From assembly GCF_002776525.5 (NCBI RefSeq), contig NC_045446.1, forward strand, positions 66,261,163 through 66,325,162: DNA of 64,000 nucleotides. The letters run 5' to 3'. The position numbers and the translations under genes were made by a program. Of this stretch, positions 23,323-34,286 are shown piece after piece (position 1 is the stretch's first letter; each line of letters starts with the position of its first letter). This DNA comes from Piliocolobus tephrosceles. Taxonomy: Eukaryota > Chordata > Mammalia > Primates > Cercopithecidae. The notes under the pieces were generated by a model, which was given only the letters and a program-made list of their open reading frames with translations, was not told the origin of the DNA and ran no database searches.

Positions 23323-25785
23323 CAATTAATTTGTGTTATACTCCACCTCCTTTAGGAGTATAGAGGACTACAAAAGACAAGGTTACCAAGATGTCATCTC
23401 TAGAGTCCCAGTCTCTTACTAAACAGTAATTAAATGGCAGCTAATTGTAACTCAAGCACTTCTGCCCAAGGCCTTCAGCATCTCTGGAAATGGTGGTAGA
23501 GCTATCATTTTTCTTTTGAAATAACAAACAACTAAACCCTCACAGTTTGGTTCATGTGAGAGTTTATTAGAGAGCTGACAGTAGGTCAGCGTTAGCCGTA
23601 TCTTTCAAAGACTTCATCTCACAGATTCTGTCACTGGTCCTGGGAGTCTAATGCATCCTTTAGCTCCCTTCCAAGTCTAGTTTTTAAATTCTGAAACCAT
23701 TCTCTGACCAGGGTTTTAATTTCCCTATCGAGTTTCTTCTGGGGCTGGGTTCTGTGAGATTGTTGTTCCTCTGGTTTCCCTGGCAAAGGTAGAGGTTTTT
23801 AAAAAATTTTTCCCTGGTTTTCAGCATAAACAGTTTATTATTCCCAAGTCTCAAGTGCTGTCCAGACACTCTGAGGGGTCCCCAGGCATCATTCCTGGCA
23901 TCTCTTTCCTGTTCTTTCCATGTTCTCGTGTAGGATGTTACTTAAGCCCTATATAAATGACATCAAGATGGGCTCTGTCTGTTTCTACAGACCATTTTAC
24001 AGTCCTCATAATGTTGGTTGCCTGACTGTGATTTTAGTATATTAATATGTATGATGATTTCTTAAAGTGAAAGCTGATGAGTGAAGTGGTTGACTTGACC
24101 CCTCCCAGGACCTCTCTTTGTCTCCCTGGAGGATCACTGTGTATTCTCTGATGCCATGGAGCTCAGCCTGGAGCCTGAGCTCGCCTCCAGTTGGGCTCTG
24201 GGCAGTAGGCACCCCCTCATCCTCTGTCCACTGGTCCAAGCTGGGCCATGGAGGCCTCATGGCCAAGACATCACATCACAAAGCCTGGGGAACTGGATTT
24301 CTTCAGCTTGCTTATTTTGTCCTTTGCCTGTGGAACTTTCTCTTTCACCAATTCATCTTTCCATCACTACTCAGTTTAAATAAAATCCAAAGGCTGCCTT
24401 GTTCAGTTATACCTTTTTATACTCTGTTTTTATTTAGTCAGACTTTGGCAGGAAACCTTCCAGGCGAAGCCCAGGGGAAAAGTGACCGTTGGCACAGATT
24501 TCAGCCTGTGCTTTTGGCCCAATATTGTTTCTATTTTTATTTTGTTTCGTGTTTTTGTTAACATCCAGGGCAAAGATTAAGTACTTATACTTATCTGGTA
24601 ATGGTGAGAGGCCTTTGGATTGCTTGCCTGTGGCCTGGAGACTGCATGCTTAAAACTATTAACCCCCAGCTACCTCCTGGGAGATAAGATCTAGCTGTTA
24701 AATTTGGCTTTCCCTAAAGGAGGTTCTGAGCTCCTACTTGATCTGAGAGAGGGAAAGAAGAAGGATAAATCCCAACCTTTGCTGAATTTTGAAAAAAGGA
24801 TAGTAGCTTAATTTATGGAGGTTGTTTTTTTGAAAAAAAACTAACTTTATGTCATAATTTCTTAGCTGCCAAAAGACGTAATTCCACCTCAGCTTTGCCT
24901 TGGCAACCTGCTTTTGGCACTCTGTACAAGCCTGTCGTTGCTCTGCATTATTTGAGCAGTAATCTTTAAGAAGGTGAGAAACTATTATTGCTTTTTAACA
25001 CAGTTGACATGGTATTGGCGCAGAGTAGTACCTAGAGCTTCAAACATTTCTAGTGGCCATCAACCAACTTAAACACCTCCATGTAAAGGTCTCACTGCCA
25101 TGAGGTCATAGATTGCTACAAGGGGGGAGAAAGAAGAAGATCAAAAGTTGTTTAAAAGTTTTTTTTTTTTTTTTTTTTCTTTTTTTTCTTTTTAAGTGTT
25201 CTTATTCCACTGAGTTGTAGCTGTAGATTTTGGCCGGGAGCCAGACAATCAAGATTTAGTATTTTGACCAGCTGTGATCTAGTAATGTCCCTCAGAGGAA
25301 ACATTTTGTAGGGAGGGAAAGACACATATTTGAGATTGTGAATTGTACTCTGTCCTCATACTTTACAGTGTGGGACGTGGTTGTAGACAGATAAAACAAG
25401 TACAAGTGAATCTGAAAGATTATTAGGAAAAAAAAAAATGTTTCAAATGGTTAAAACCTCACCCCAGCTTCAAGAACTCTCTTGATGTGGTAAATCTTTA
25501 CATGCTTTCTTTATTTCATTTTCCCGTAAGTTTCCACATTTACATCAATTCATGGCAGAATTTATTTCTGCTCATAGCTGATGCTTAGAATGCCTAACAG
25601 TATAATAAGTCTTAGAAAGTCAAAAGAGCAACACAAACTTAATGTAGGCAGGAAGAGAAGAGAAAGAAAATAAACCAATCCACTTAACCTAAAAATTATT
25701 CTCATTCTCACCCCGTCCTCAAATAGAAGTAGAGATCAAATGTAGATGTTTTGGTGACAATAAAAAACTTAAGATCCTAGGGACT
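23323..25785. other. Intron, no firm feature
   Basis: Mostly unclassified. Poly-T lies at 25160-25180. The stretch 23540-23880 has unusually ordered, less AT-rich sequence; I could not assign it to a repeat or an exon. Confidence 0.4.
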
Positions 25786-25789
25786 GGGA

Positions 25790-26030
25790 AAGAGAAGGAA
25801 ATTAACAGTTAGGCAGACCGACTTGGTTAAATCACATATATCTACCCAGTGGCTTCATGACCTTGGTCAAGTTACCTAACCTCTGTGCTTCAGTTTCTTC
25901 ATCTGTAAAATGAGGATGATGTTTGTAATACTTCATAGAGATGTCATAAGGATTAAATGAGACCGTGTATAAAGCTGTTAACAGAGTGTTTAATCAGTAG
26001 CACTTTATAAATTTTAGTTGCCATTGTTTT
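25790..26030 (+). repeat. MIR element
   Basis: GGCTTCATGACCTTGGTCAAGTTACC, CTTCAGTTTCTTCATCTGTAAAATGAGGATGATG, AAGGATTAAATGAGACCG are MIR core in plus sense. Confidence 0.9.
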
Positions 26031-26066
26031 ATTATTATTAATAATTTATTGGGTACTTATTTATTG

Positions 26067-26148
26067 GGAATTTTGAGCATTTCGACTTCATTCAAAGCTT
26101 TCCCCACCTCATGTCCCCAAGAAAAAAAGAAAAAAAAAAACTACAATT
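26067..26148 (+). repeat. Short direct repeat, copy A
   Basis: Starts GGAATTTTGAGCATTTCG and ends CTACAATT. It is nearly identical to 26745-26816: one substitution (AAAGCTT against AAAACTT) plus a longer A run here. The flanks differ. Confidence 0.95.
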
Positions 26149-26169
26149 ATTTCTGGTACTAAGAATTTT

Positions 26170-26260
26170 ACTTGTATATCTCATTAAATCCTTACTGCAA
26201 TAACTATTGGGTAGATATAACCATTTTACAGAAGAGGAAACCTAGGCTGGGAGCTGTGAG
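26170..26260 (-). repeat. MIR fragment
   Basis: CTCATTAAATCCTTACTGCAATAAC and ACCATTTTACAGAAGAGGAAACCTAGG are reverse-complement MIR. It lies between the two direct repeats. Confidence 0.7.
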
Positions 26261-26744
26261 GTGCACCCTCAGCGTCTCGTGTCTCCTAACGATGGCGCTG
26301 CATGTGGAGCTCTGGCATGTTACCTATGGGAGATGTGGAAATGGGAATCACATTTTGGACTGGTGCTTTCTTAACTTGTTCTCTCTTTCCCAATCTCTTT
26401 TCTGTAAAAGGAGGCTATAGCTTCAGACAGTAAAACCAAGAGGAAGAGGAGAGGGAAATGATGGGGCAAGGATGGTGGAGTAGAGGAAACTGGGCTCTAC
26501 CAGTTCCTGGGTTGGCTTCATGGCAAGGTATTTATATAATGGTTATAAAAGTGCTGCATATGGTCTTCCTCATTTTAGTCAGAGAAATAGAGAATTTCTC
26601 CCTCTTACACAAATTATCTCTCCCTGAAGCTAAATTCATGCAGAAAAAGGCTGCATCAGGGGTTTGGGGACAATTGGAATGTACCTCAAAGGATTCTGGG
26701 AAGTTCTTATAGTCCCTAAGCAGTAGGTAGATCATGTAAACAGA

Positions 26745-26816
26745 GGAATTTTGAGCATTTCGACTTCATTCAAAACTTTCCCCACCTCATGTCCCCAAGA
26801 AAAAAAAACTACAATT
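26745..26816 (+). repeat. Short direct repeat, copy B
   Basis: Second copy of the unit at 26067-26148, in the same orientation with start points 678 bases apart. Confidence 0.95.
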
Positions 26817-26910
26817 GTGTTTCACATTGAACAGATTAAATCTGTTGATTGATTTGGATCTTTTTCTCCAAATCTCTTTTATCCTTTTTTTCTTTTTTCT
26901 TTTTTCTTCC

Positions 26911-27213
26911 TTTTTTTTTTTTTTTTTTTTTTTGAGACAGAGTCTCACTCTGTTGCCCAGGTTGGAGTGCAGGGCTGCAATCTCGGTTCACTGCAACCTC
27001 CACCTCCTGGGTTCAAGAGATTCTCCTGCCTCAGCCTCCCATGCAACTGGGATTACAGGTGCCCACCATGAAGCCAGGCTAATTTTTGTATTTTTAGTAG
27101 CAATGGGGCTTTGGCCTTGTTGGCCAGGCTGATCTTGAACTCCTGACCTCAGGTGATCCACCGACCTTGGCCTCCCAAAGTGCTGGGATTACAGGCGTGA
27201 GCCACCACATCCA

Positions 27214-27216
<3 letters not shown>
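26911..27216 (-). mobile_element. Alu
   Basis: A T tail (26911-26933) is followed by GAGACAGAGTCTCACTCTG and both arms, ending CACCACATCCAGCC. It sits directly next to the element at 27217. Confidence 0.93.
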
Positions 27217-27248
<32 letters not shown>

Positions 27249-27396
27249 AGGTAGGGGTCTTACCTTCGTCCAAGCTGGAATGCAGTAACGTGATCATAGC
27301 TCACTGTAACCTCAACCCCCTGGGCTCAAGTGATCCTCCCACCTCAGCCTCCCAAAGTGCTGGGACTACTACAGACATAAGCCACCACGCCCAGCA
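27217..27396 (-). mobile_element. Alu monomer (FLAM-like)
   Basis: A 31-base T run and one antisense arm, AAGCTGGAATGCAGTAACGTGATCATAGC...GCCACCACGCCCAGCA. The older monomer's tail region probably served as the target for the Alu at 26911. Confidence 0.8.
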
Positions 27397-27589
27397 CCGT
27401 ACTTCTTCATTTGCTTCTTGCAGCTAGCTTCCTGGAGGTGTGGGAAGGTAGGTGGGAGGAGTTCTGTTTGTTCCTGCTTGAAACAGTATGCTGTATAAGA
27501 GAAACAGTAAAAGGAGAATAATACTTGGAATTTGAGGCCCACTGAAATGAATTATAATGACAGCAACCACAGATACAACTACTACTGAC

Positions 27590-27709
27590 ACCAGTGTCTA
27601 TGCCAGGCATCCTGCCAACAATTTTAAGCACATTATTTTATTTAATCCTTATTTAATCCAGTGATCTATTTTATAAATAGTCATTAAATATGCCCACAGT
27701 CATATAACT
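27590..27709 (-). repeat. MIR element, part 1 (split by MER1)
   Basis: TATGCCAGGCATCCTGCCAACAATTTTAAGCACATTATTTTATTTAATCC is reverse-complement MIR/MIRb. It continues after the hAT element at 28042. Confidence 0.65.
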
Positions 27710-28033
27710 CAGGGGTGTCCAACCCCTGGACCACAGACTTTCACCCGTATGTGGCCTGTTAAGAACCAGGCCGCACAGCAGGAGGCGATGGGGGTGAGCA
27801 GGCATTACCCCCTGAGCTCTGCCTCCCATCAGATTAGCCATGGTATTAGATTCTCATAGGAGCACAAATCCTGTTGTGAACTGTACGTGTGAGGGATCTA
27901 GGTTGTGTGCTCCTTATGAGAATCTAACGCCTGATGATCTGAGGTGGCAGTTTCATATCCCCGCCCCCAAGTCCACAGGAGAGTTGTCTTCCATGCAACG
28001 GGTACCTGGTGCCAGAAAGATTGAGGACCACTG
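27710..28033 (+). mobile_element. MER1-type hAT-Charlie transposon, copy 2
   Basis: Ends are CAGGGGTGTCCAACCCC and GATTGAGGACCACTG. A perfect 8-base target duplication, ATATAACT, lies at 27702-27709 and 28034-28041. It is the same family and orientation as 20662-20996. Confidence 0.95.
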
Positions 28034-28041
28034 ATATAACT

Positions 28042-28135
28042 AATAAATGAATGTGACCTTAAGTTGTAACTCCATATAGATGGGATCATAGTGGCAGAGC
28101 TAGGAGTAGAATCCAGGTCTTTGAACAGTCCTTCT
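28042..28135 (-). repeat. MIR element, part 2
   Basis: GTGGCAGAGCTAGGAGTAGAATCCAGGTCTTTG continues the reverse-complement MIR interrupted at 27709. Confidence 0.6.
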
Positions 28136-29160
28136 TGTCACTACTGTCTCTAGAGCTGAAGAGATGAGAAAAGGTAGTTGATAGCAATAAATAAGGACTC
28201 ACAGAATGAGAAACAAATTAATCATCTTAATTTAGAGAGCTCAGAAAAAAACTTGATCCGAAGAAGCCAAACTGAAACTAGACTGTCCTCCTTGACATCT
28301 AAACTCCAGGCCACTTGGCTTCTCCCTCATTGTGCCATTGTTTGTGACTTCAGGAAATCCTTTTTTACTTATGGCAAAAGGTTTATTAAATAATTTAACA
28401 GTCTCTGGTGTGGTTCAATTATTCAACAAGCTATACTGTGTTTCACTAAACCATAGCCTAGTAAATTTGCAATTATGATATCTTTGGGTTGTTGTTTTTT
28501 AATAAATTCCTTTTAATTGCAACATTAAACCCCAGATGTCATGTTTCCAGTTTGGAGCTAAGCCCAGCTGGAAGAGACAGCCACTCATGGGAAATGGCTG
28601 GTGAGAAGAATGTGTGCAGTGAACTGGCAGACTCAGTCCAGTGGCTTGAACCTCAGGCTCTGCACCCGCAATTCTAGTGCCTCCAAACACACGGGGCCCC
28701 TTGGTGGGAGCAGACGATAAAGAAAAGCTACCATGTTTCCTGCTATGTCCACACCTCCCAAAAAGCACACATTTTTGCTTTTGGTTGTCTAAGGGTAGAG
28801 GCTCCCTGTAAGTTTTTCATCACAACATAAATAATGTACTAATTGCATTTGATGAGTAAATTGTCAACAGCCTTTAAAAAAAATTGGTCATATAATTAGT
28901 AAATCTGTGAGTTTCAACCTCTTCATCTAGGTGAAATAGTCATGAAGCCAGACTGTAATCAAAGAATCTTGAAACCTCCTGAATATTCTGTTTTGAACTA
29001 TTATTTGCCTTTTTAATTCCTACCTTTCTCTCTTTAGGCAAGAGTAGAGATAAAAATACTCTTATTTCTTTATCTTATACTAAAATATGAATGAAGGGTC
29101 TTTCTCAAAACCTTCTGTTAAATATAAAATCAAAATTATTTTATGAAAAATCTCTGCAGT
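28136..29160. other. Intron, nothing recognised
   Basis: No repeat family or exon supported. Confidence 0.4.
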
Positions 29161-29164
29161 ATGT

Positions 29165-29387
29165 TTTTATACAGAGATGCTCACAGCAGTTTGTTTTTAA
29201 TAGTAAAGGTTCAGAAACATCCTAAATCTACAAAAGTAAGGGAATAATTAGGTAAATTATGATAGTCCATTCAGTGAAGCAGCCATTTAGAATTCTGCTT
29301 ACCAGGAGGTTTTAATAGCATCCAACAGTAGGACGTAGAATTCTGTATATACCAGAAACACGGCTTTAGTGTTTCTTTCTTGTTTCC
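29165..29387 (+). repeat. Old L1 3' UTR (L1ME-like), part 1
   Basis: CTCACAGCAGTTTGTTTTTAATAGTAAAGG, CATCCTAAATCTACAAAAGTAAGGGAATAATTAGG and GAAGCAGCCATTTAGAA follow the ancient L1 3' UTR. It continues past an Alu at 29665. Confidence 0.6.
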
Positions 29388-29664
29388 TTTTTTTTTTTTT
29401 TTTTTTGAGACAGGGTCTTGCTCTGTCGCCCAGGCTAAAGTGCAGTGGTGTGTTCACAGCTCACTGCAACCCAGGCTCATGCAATCCTCCCACCTCAGCA
29501 CACAGTTGGTGGGACTATAGGTGCTCACCACCATACCCAGCTAATTTTTAAATTTTTTGTAGAGACAGGGTCTCCCTATGTGGCCCAGGCTGGTCTCAAA
29601 CTCCTGGGTTCAAGCAGTCCTCCTACAGTGCTGGGATGACAGGTGTGAGCTGCCACACCTAACC
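29388..29664 (-). mobile_element. Alu (old)
   Basis: Antisense Alu from a T tail to GCTGCCACACCTAACC. The left part has a deletion in the CGGCCTCCCAAAG region (CAAGCAGTCCTCCTACAGTGCTGG). It is inserted in the old L1. Confidence 0.9.
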
Positions 29665-29865
29665 CATAGGATTTCTTTAAAAATTCAACGCACATATTTA
29701 AAATCAAAGTCTGAAAGGAAAATACCCAAAATTAATAGCAGTTGTTTGATGGGTAGTAGACTTGTGAGGTTTTTTTTATATATATACAGTTAACATATTT
29801 TTAGTTTTCCTGTGAGTAAAACTATTGTAATAACTAAAAATACATGCGTGTTTAATGTAATCATT
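29665..29865 (+). repeat. Old L1 3' UTR, part 2
   Basis: GTCTGAAAGGAAAATACCCAAAATTAATAGCAGTTGTTTGATGGG is the expected continuation of the piece ending at 29387. Confidence 0.55.
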
Positions 29866-30491
29866 TGATACTTCAACTGTTTGGAGCTTGGCTATCTTAA
29901 AAATTTGGAATGTAGCTGGGAATCCTGGAAGTAATAAAAAAAATCAATTCTGAACAGCCAAAACTATGTTACCAAACTCATATAATAAATAAAGCATGTT
30001 ATGCCCAGGACAGCTCCTGGCCCGCCACTGAAATCCTGTTTACTCATACTTTGCACACAAGTTTCAGGATATCTGCTTTGCAAGAACACAGCAAACTAAG
30101 AAAAGGGTAGAGCGGCCACTGCGGGCAGGGGCACTGACTCAACTGCCCTCAGCACCAAAGGGGAATCGAAGAACCCGTGCCAGACTTACCTCCAGACCCG
30201 CGTCCTACGGAACAGACACCACTGAACATCCTGTAGTCCCCTTACTGCGTCATCGCTCAGTAATACATGTTCATATCTGTGGCCCAGAGGCATCGAGAAA
30301 ATGCCTTTTCTTGTTCAACTTTTCTAAGATCGTAAGAAAAGCTGTAATAAAAATTTTTGAAAGGTTTAATCTCATATAACTAAAACTGGAGGGAAAAATG
30401 TGGTGATAAAAAGGTAAACCTTAGATATGTAGACTTCATTATCTTTCCAAAAATAACTAATTTCCTTACCATTCTTAAAAGAGAACATTTT
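29866..30491. other. Intron, nothing recognised
   Basis: The segment 30000-30290 has more CpG and GC than its surroundings (ACCCGCGTCC, TGCGTCATCGC). I could not assign it to a family or an exon. Confidence 0.4.
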
Positions 30492-30786
30492 GGCTGGGAC
30501 CTGTGGCTCACACCTGTAATCCCAATATTTTGGGAGGCCAAGGCAAGAGGATCACTTGAGCCCAGGAGTTGGAGACCAGTGTGTGCAAGATGATGAGACC
30601 CTGTCTCCAAAAAAAATTAAAACTAAAAAACATTAACCGGGCATGGAACACACACCTGTAGTCTCAGCTACTTGGGAGACTAAGGTGGGAGGATCCCTTG
30701 AGGCCAGGAGTTGAGGCCGCAGTGAGCTGTGATCACACCAGTGCACTCTAGCCTGAGCAACAGAGTGAGACTTTGTCTCTAAAAAA
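30492..30786 (+). mobile_element. Alu (old, J-like)
   Basis: Sense Alu GGCTGGGACCTGTGGCTCAC... with TGAGGCCAGGAGTTGAGGCC in the right arm. The tail is poor (CTCTAAAAAAC). It opposes the antisense Alus at 26911, 27217 and 29388. Confidence 0.88.
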
Positions 30787-33055
30787 CTTTTTTTTTTTTT
30801 AATTTAGAAAATTAAAAAAAATTTAAAAATGAAAAAACGAAGAGAGAGAGAACCTTTTACTGGTACTTGGATTTTCCAATTTGAATGTGATACTACCATT
30901 ACCTGAGTTTTCATACAGATCCAAGGGAACTGGAGAAGAATGTCACAAAATCAGGATGTCAGAAAATACCAAAGTTCCCACCTCTCAAAGCCTTGGAGTC
31001 CATCCATGAAAATAGGAATAACATACCATCTTAGAGTTTGTGGGCAAATGAGAAGGCACTTAGCTTGATGTGTACTATGTCTTTGGCACTTAGCAAATGT
31101 TACTTGAATTTGAATGTTGTGTTCCCATGTGGGACACAATAGATAGGATGGGCCCTGGAGTCAGATGGAATCTAGTTCAGATGTGATTCTTCAGCCTTGA
31201 ACAAACCACATGACCCATCACCTGCTATCTTCCTCGCAGGACACTCGAGGACTGTGTGGGCAGCGCATCTTCCACGGGGCTCAGAACATTATTGACGGTC
31301 AGGAAAATGGTCGTGCCCTTCGCATTGTAGTTGGCGAGGTGGGGCAGTGGGGGTTGTCACACCTCATTACTTTTCTGTTGTACGAAGTAGAGAAGTTTTA
31401 GAACGTTTCAGAATCAATGATGGCTACAAGCACCTTGTTCCTCTTGTGTGGCAAGCACTGCTGGGTGTGCCCCAGGCCTGTTTCTCATGCCCTGCCTTTT
31501 ATCAGCCCACCGGGAGCCCCACAGAGCAGCAGAGCAGGATGCCTGGGGTGGGGGTAGGAGCGGGAGGATGGCAGCACAGGGTCGCAGCATGAGGGGTTAA
31601 GCACCTGGCTCTAGCCACACACCAACAAATCACCTTCAGTGTTCCAGGCTGCTTCACCTGGTGCTTCCACCCCTCGTGGGCTGGGCTGGCAAATGAAAGC
31701 TAGGCTTGTCTGCACAGAATAGACTGTAGACTGAAGTGCTGCTGATGTTCTCTTTTGGTTTGAGTACGTAGTCAGCCTGCAAGATCATTCAGAGAGGGAC
31801 ACGGTCAGCAAGTGGTAGAGTAAAAACAAGGTTTGCAGAAATGTGTAGCTTACCCAATTACTGGGAGTTCTGACAACATATTAACTATAAACCTAGATCG
31901 AGGCCAGCAGATTTTGCTCTGTTTTGTTTTGTTTTTCTTGAGAACTAAAAACTGTAATTTACTAGTCTACTTGCCTAGTTCTATATGCGCCTCAGTTACC
32001 ACCCCTAATTATGAAATCTCTCCTGGCACCAGTACTCACAGCCAGGCAGAGGAGCCTGATGGACCCAAGGATTAGAAGCTGTGTGGTTACCCCTTCCCAA
32101 GAATAACCCTTGCTTGGGTGTCTGAGACTGCAGGTATAATCCTGCATCAGAAACAGTCTGAGAGGAGAGAGAGCAGGGAGCTGTGGCCAGGGCTTGTGGC
32201 TATAGAAACAAGTGGAAGAAATCCCAGATCTCTTCTTTTTTAGGGCACTTCTTGCTATTGTGATTTGAAAATGTATTATTTGAATAATGAGGAATGTCTT
32301 TCTCCTTCAGGATTGGTAGCTCCTTGGAGGCAGGGCCTACTGGTCTTGCATCTGTCTCCCTGCCCCAAGGCCAAGCACATATGGGAACTATTTGTTGGGT
32401 GTGTGTAGTTTCAAGTTCTGCCTCTACCCCTGCCTAGTGGTTGCCCTTCTGCAAGCCACTTAACCCTCTGTGCGTGTTTCGTCATCTGAAGCACACAAGT
32501 CAAATGATCTGTGTGCACCTCCCTCTGCCTCTGGATCCAGTCTATTCATATGGTTGTATTGAAGCTAATTTCATCCACATACAAGAATGTCTAGAGCTAG
32601 CATAGTGTATAACATAGCCATCATTTCCAGGATGTAGATACTCTATTTCCATTAACTGATTATTATTTATTATTTCAGACTTAACTTTACCCTGCTTTCT
32701 CTGTAGAGTTTTGGTAAAGACTAAGTGAAATGATGTATAGGAAATTACTTCAGAAATTATAAAGTTTGTATAACTGAATAATGATTATTATTGCTGGCCC
32801 AAAGATACCCTCCTGAGAAGAAACTCAGATTCAAAAGATGGCACTGCAGACCAAGTATTGTAAAACATATGTGTGGCTCGCCCCATCAAAGAATGTATTT
32901 TCCAAGGTAGTTTTTCATTTTAAAAAAAAAAAAGGAACCCCTCAAAAAAATTTTTTTTAATTTTTAAAATGTCACCTTGACTTCAACCTCTCTCTCTCTC
33001 TGCCAGTTCACTAATGCAAGGTGGTTAGCATTTGTTAGCATTTGAGTGTTGGCAA
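30787..33055. other. Intron with small MIR remnants
   Basis: MIR-like plus-sense pieces lie at about 31150-31210 and 32405-32510 (GCAAGCCACTTAACCCTCTG). A near-palindromic A/T stretch is at 32922-32970 and a CT run at 32989-33001. The candidate exon at 31240 is listed separately. Confidence 0.45.
31240..31338 (+). other. Candidate alternative or poison exon, 99 bases
   Basis: The segment is preceded by a pyrimidine-rich CTTCCTCGCAG and followed by GAG|GTGGGG, a usable though not ideal donor. It is exactly 99 bases long and more GC-rich than its surroundings. Joined in phase to the exon at 8732 it reads WTLEDCVGSASS... and meets TAG at 31327-31329. Inclusion would therefore truncate the protein or trigger decay. 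In the frame starting at its first base it is fully open for 33 codons (DTRGLCGQRIFHG...). No transcript evidence is available here, and chance is a real alternative. Confidence 0.25.
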
Positions 33056-33200
33056 AGTTGTTGGTCATGAAATCATGAGTCACAGATCTTAGTCTCGCCT
33101 TGTCGCTGCCTCACTGAGCGTGGGCAAGTCATGTAACTTCTCTGCCAGATGAGGATGCCTGCTTTTCAAAGCTAAAATAAGAATTGAATTGCACTAAAAA
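33056..33200 (+). repeat. MIR element
   Basis: TCACTGAGCGTGGGCAAGTCATGTAACTTCTCTG and CAGATGAGGATGCC are MIR core. Confidence 0.65.
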
Positions 33201-33583
33201 CAAGAATGAAATTATGGATAGCCTTTCAGAAATACGAAGTTGGTTACATCCTTCACATGTTTTTCTTGCCAGATCCAGCCTGTCCAGTTACTTCACCTCT
33301 TCCCCATAGGACAAGGTTTCTATTCCCCACCCCGCCTTGGGCCGTCTTCTCTAAATATATTGCATTGTGTCTGTATCCTGCTGGAAGGAAGCTCCCAAAG
33401 TTGGACCCACATACCTCATGTTGTTTTTTGCATTCACACACTGCAATAACTATAGTCTAAGATTGATTCTTACTTATTTTTATTAGCTCAGACCTAAGTA
33501 TGCTGTTTCCTGTCTCTGGATCCAGAAGGCTTACACCGAGTTCTGAAGTAGAAAGTAACTTCTTGTTTTTGTTTCTCTTCTAG

Positions 33584-34286
33584 TGACAGACATCACACCT
33601 CCAGTGCAATCCCTGTTCCTAAGAGACAAAGCTCCGTATTTGGGGTTGCAGATGTAGGCTTCTCTGGGGGGATCCCTTCACCAGACAAAGGACATCGAAA
33701 ACGGGCCAGCTCTGAGAATGAGAGACTTCAGTACAAAACCCCTCCTCCCAGTTACAACTCAGCATTAGCCCAGCCTGTGACCACTGTCACCTCCGTGGGA
33801 GAGGCCGAGAGAAAGATAACGTCTCTCTCCTCCTCCTTGGACACCTCCTTGGACTTCTCCAAAGAAAACAAGAAAAACGGAGAGGATCTAGTTGACAGCT
33901 TAAACGGAGGCCATGTGAATGTGCGCCCTAGCCAAGAACAAGGAGAAGCCACCTCCAAGCACCAGGCCACAGTCAATGGCACTTTCCTACCCAGCGAGCA
34001 GGCCGGGCCTGCCAGTGTCCAGCTTCCAGGTGAGTTCCACCCAGTCTCAGAAGCTGAGCTCTGCTGTACTGTGGAGCAAGCGGAAGAAATCATCGGGCTG
34101 GAAGCCACAGGTTTCACCTCAGGCGATCAGCTAGAAGCATTTAACTGCATCCCGGTGGACAGTGCTGTGGCGGTAGAGTGTGACGAACAGGTTCTGGGAG
34201 AATTTGAAGAGTTCTCCCGAAGGATCTACGCACTGAATGAAAACGTGTCCAGCTTCCGCCGGCCACGCAGGAGTTCCGAGAAATGA
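33584..34286 (+). CDS. Terminal coding exon of the same unnamed gene, to the stop codon
   Basis: The acceptor is TTTCTCTTCTAG ending at 33583. The first base completes a Cys codon from the exon at 8732, and 233 codons then run to TGA at 34284-34286. Counting from the first residue of the upstream exon, this exon gives residues 32-264. Visible features are PKRQSS at 43-48, a basophilic kinase-like RKRAS at 69-73, PPSY at 85-88 (a PPxY motif, the class bound by WW domains), and a Ser-rich run near 111-120. An acidic/amphipathic block follows at about 185-204 (VSEAELCC...AEEIIGLE), then EFEEFSRRIYAL at 237-248 and a basic end, RRPRRSSEK. There is no membrane segment. The composition suggests a mostly disordered cytoplasmic or adaptor-like tail; that is inference. 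The ORF is intact, with codon use unlike the flanking repeats, so a functional exon is likely. I cannot name the gene. Confidence 0.9.

Larger units (their letters stand above)
8824..33583 (+). other. Intron between the two coding exons (24.8 kb)
   Basis: This is bounded by GTGAGT at 8824 and TTCTCTTCTAG at 33583, and joins phase 2 to phase 2. It is AT-rich and filled with the L1, L2, MIR, Alu and hAT elements listed separately. A candidate alternative exon lies at 31240-31338. The final 400 bases show nothing beyond ordinary intron sequence. Confidence 0.8.

Noticed and set aside
23540..23880. Possible processed pseudogene on the minus strand (frame containing EPSPRRNSIGKLKPW)
   Set aside because: No poly(A) tract, no longer collinear frame and no family recognised; kept only as an unclassified stretch.
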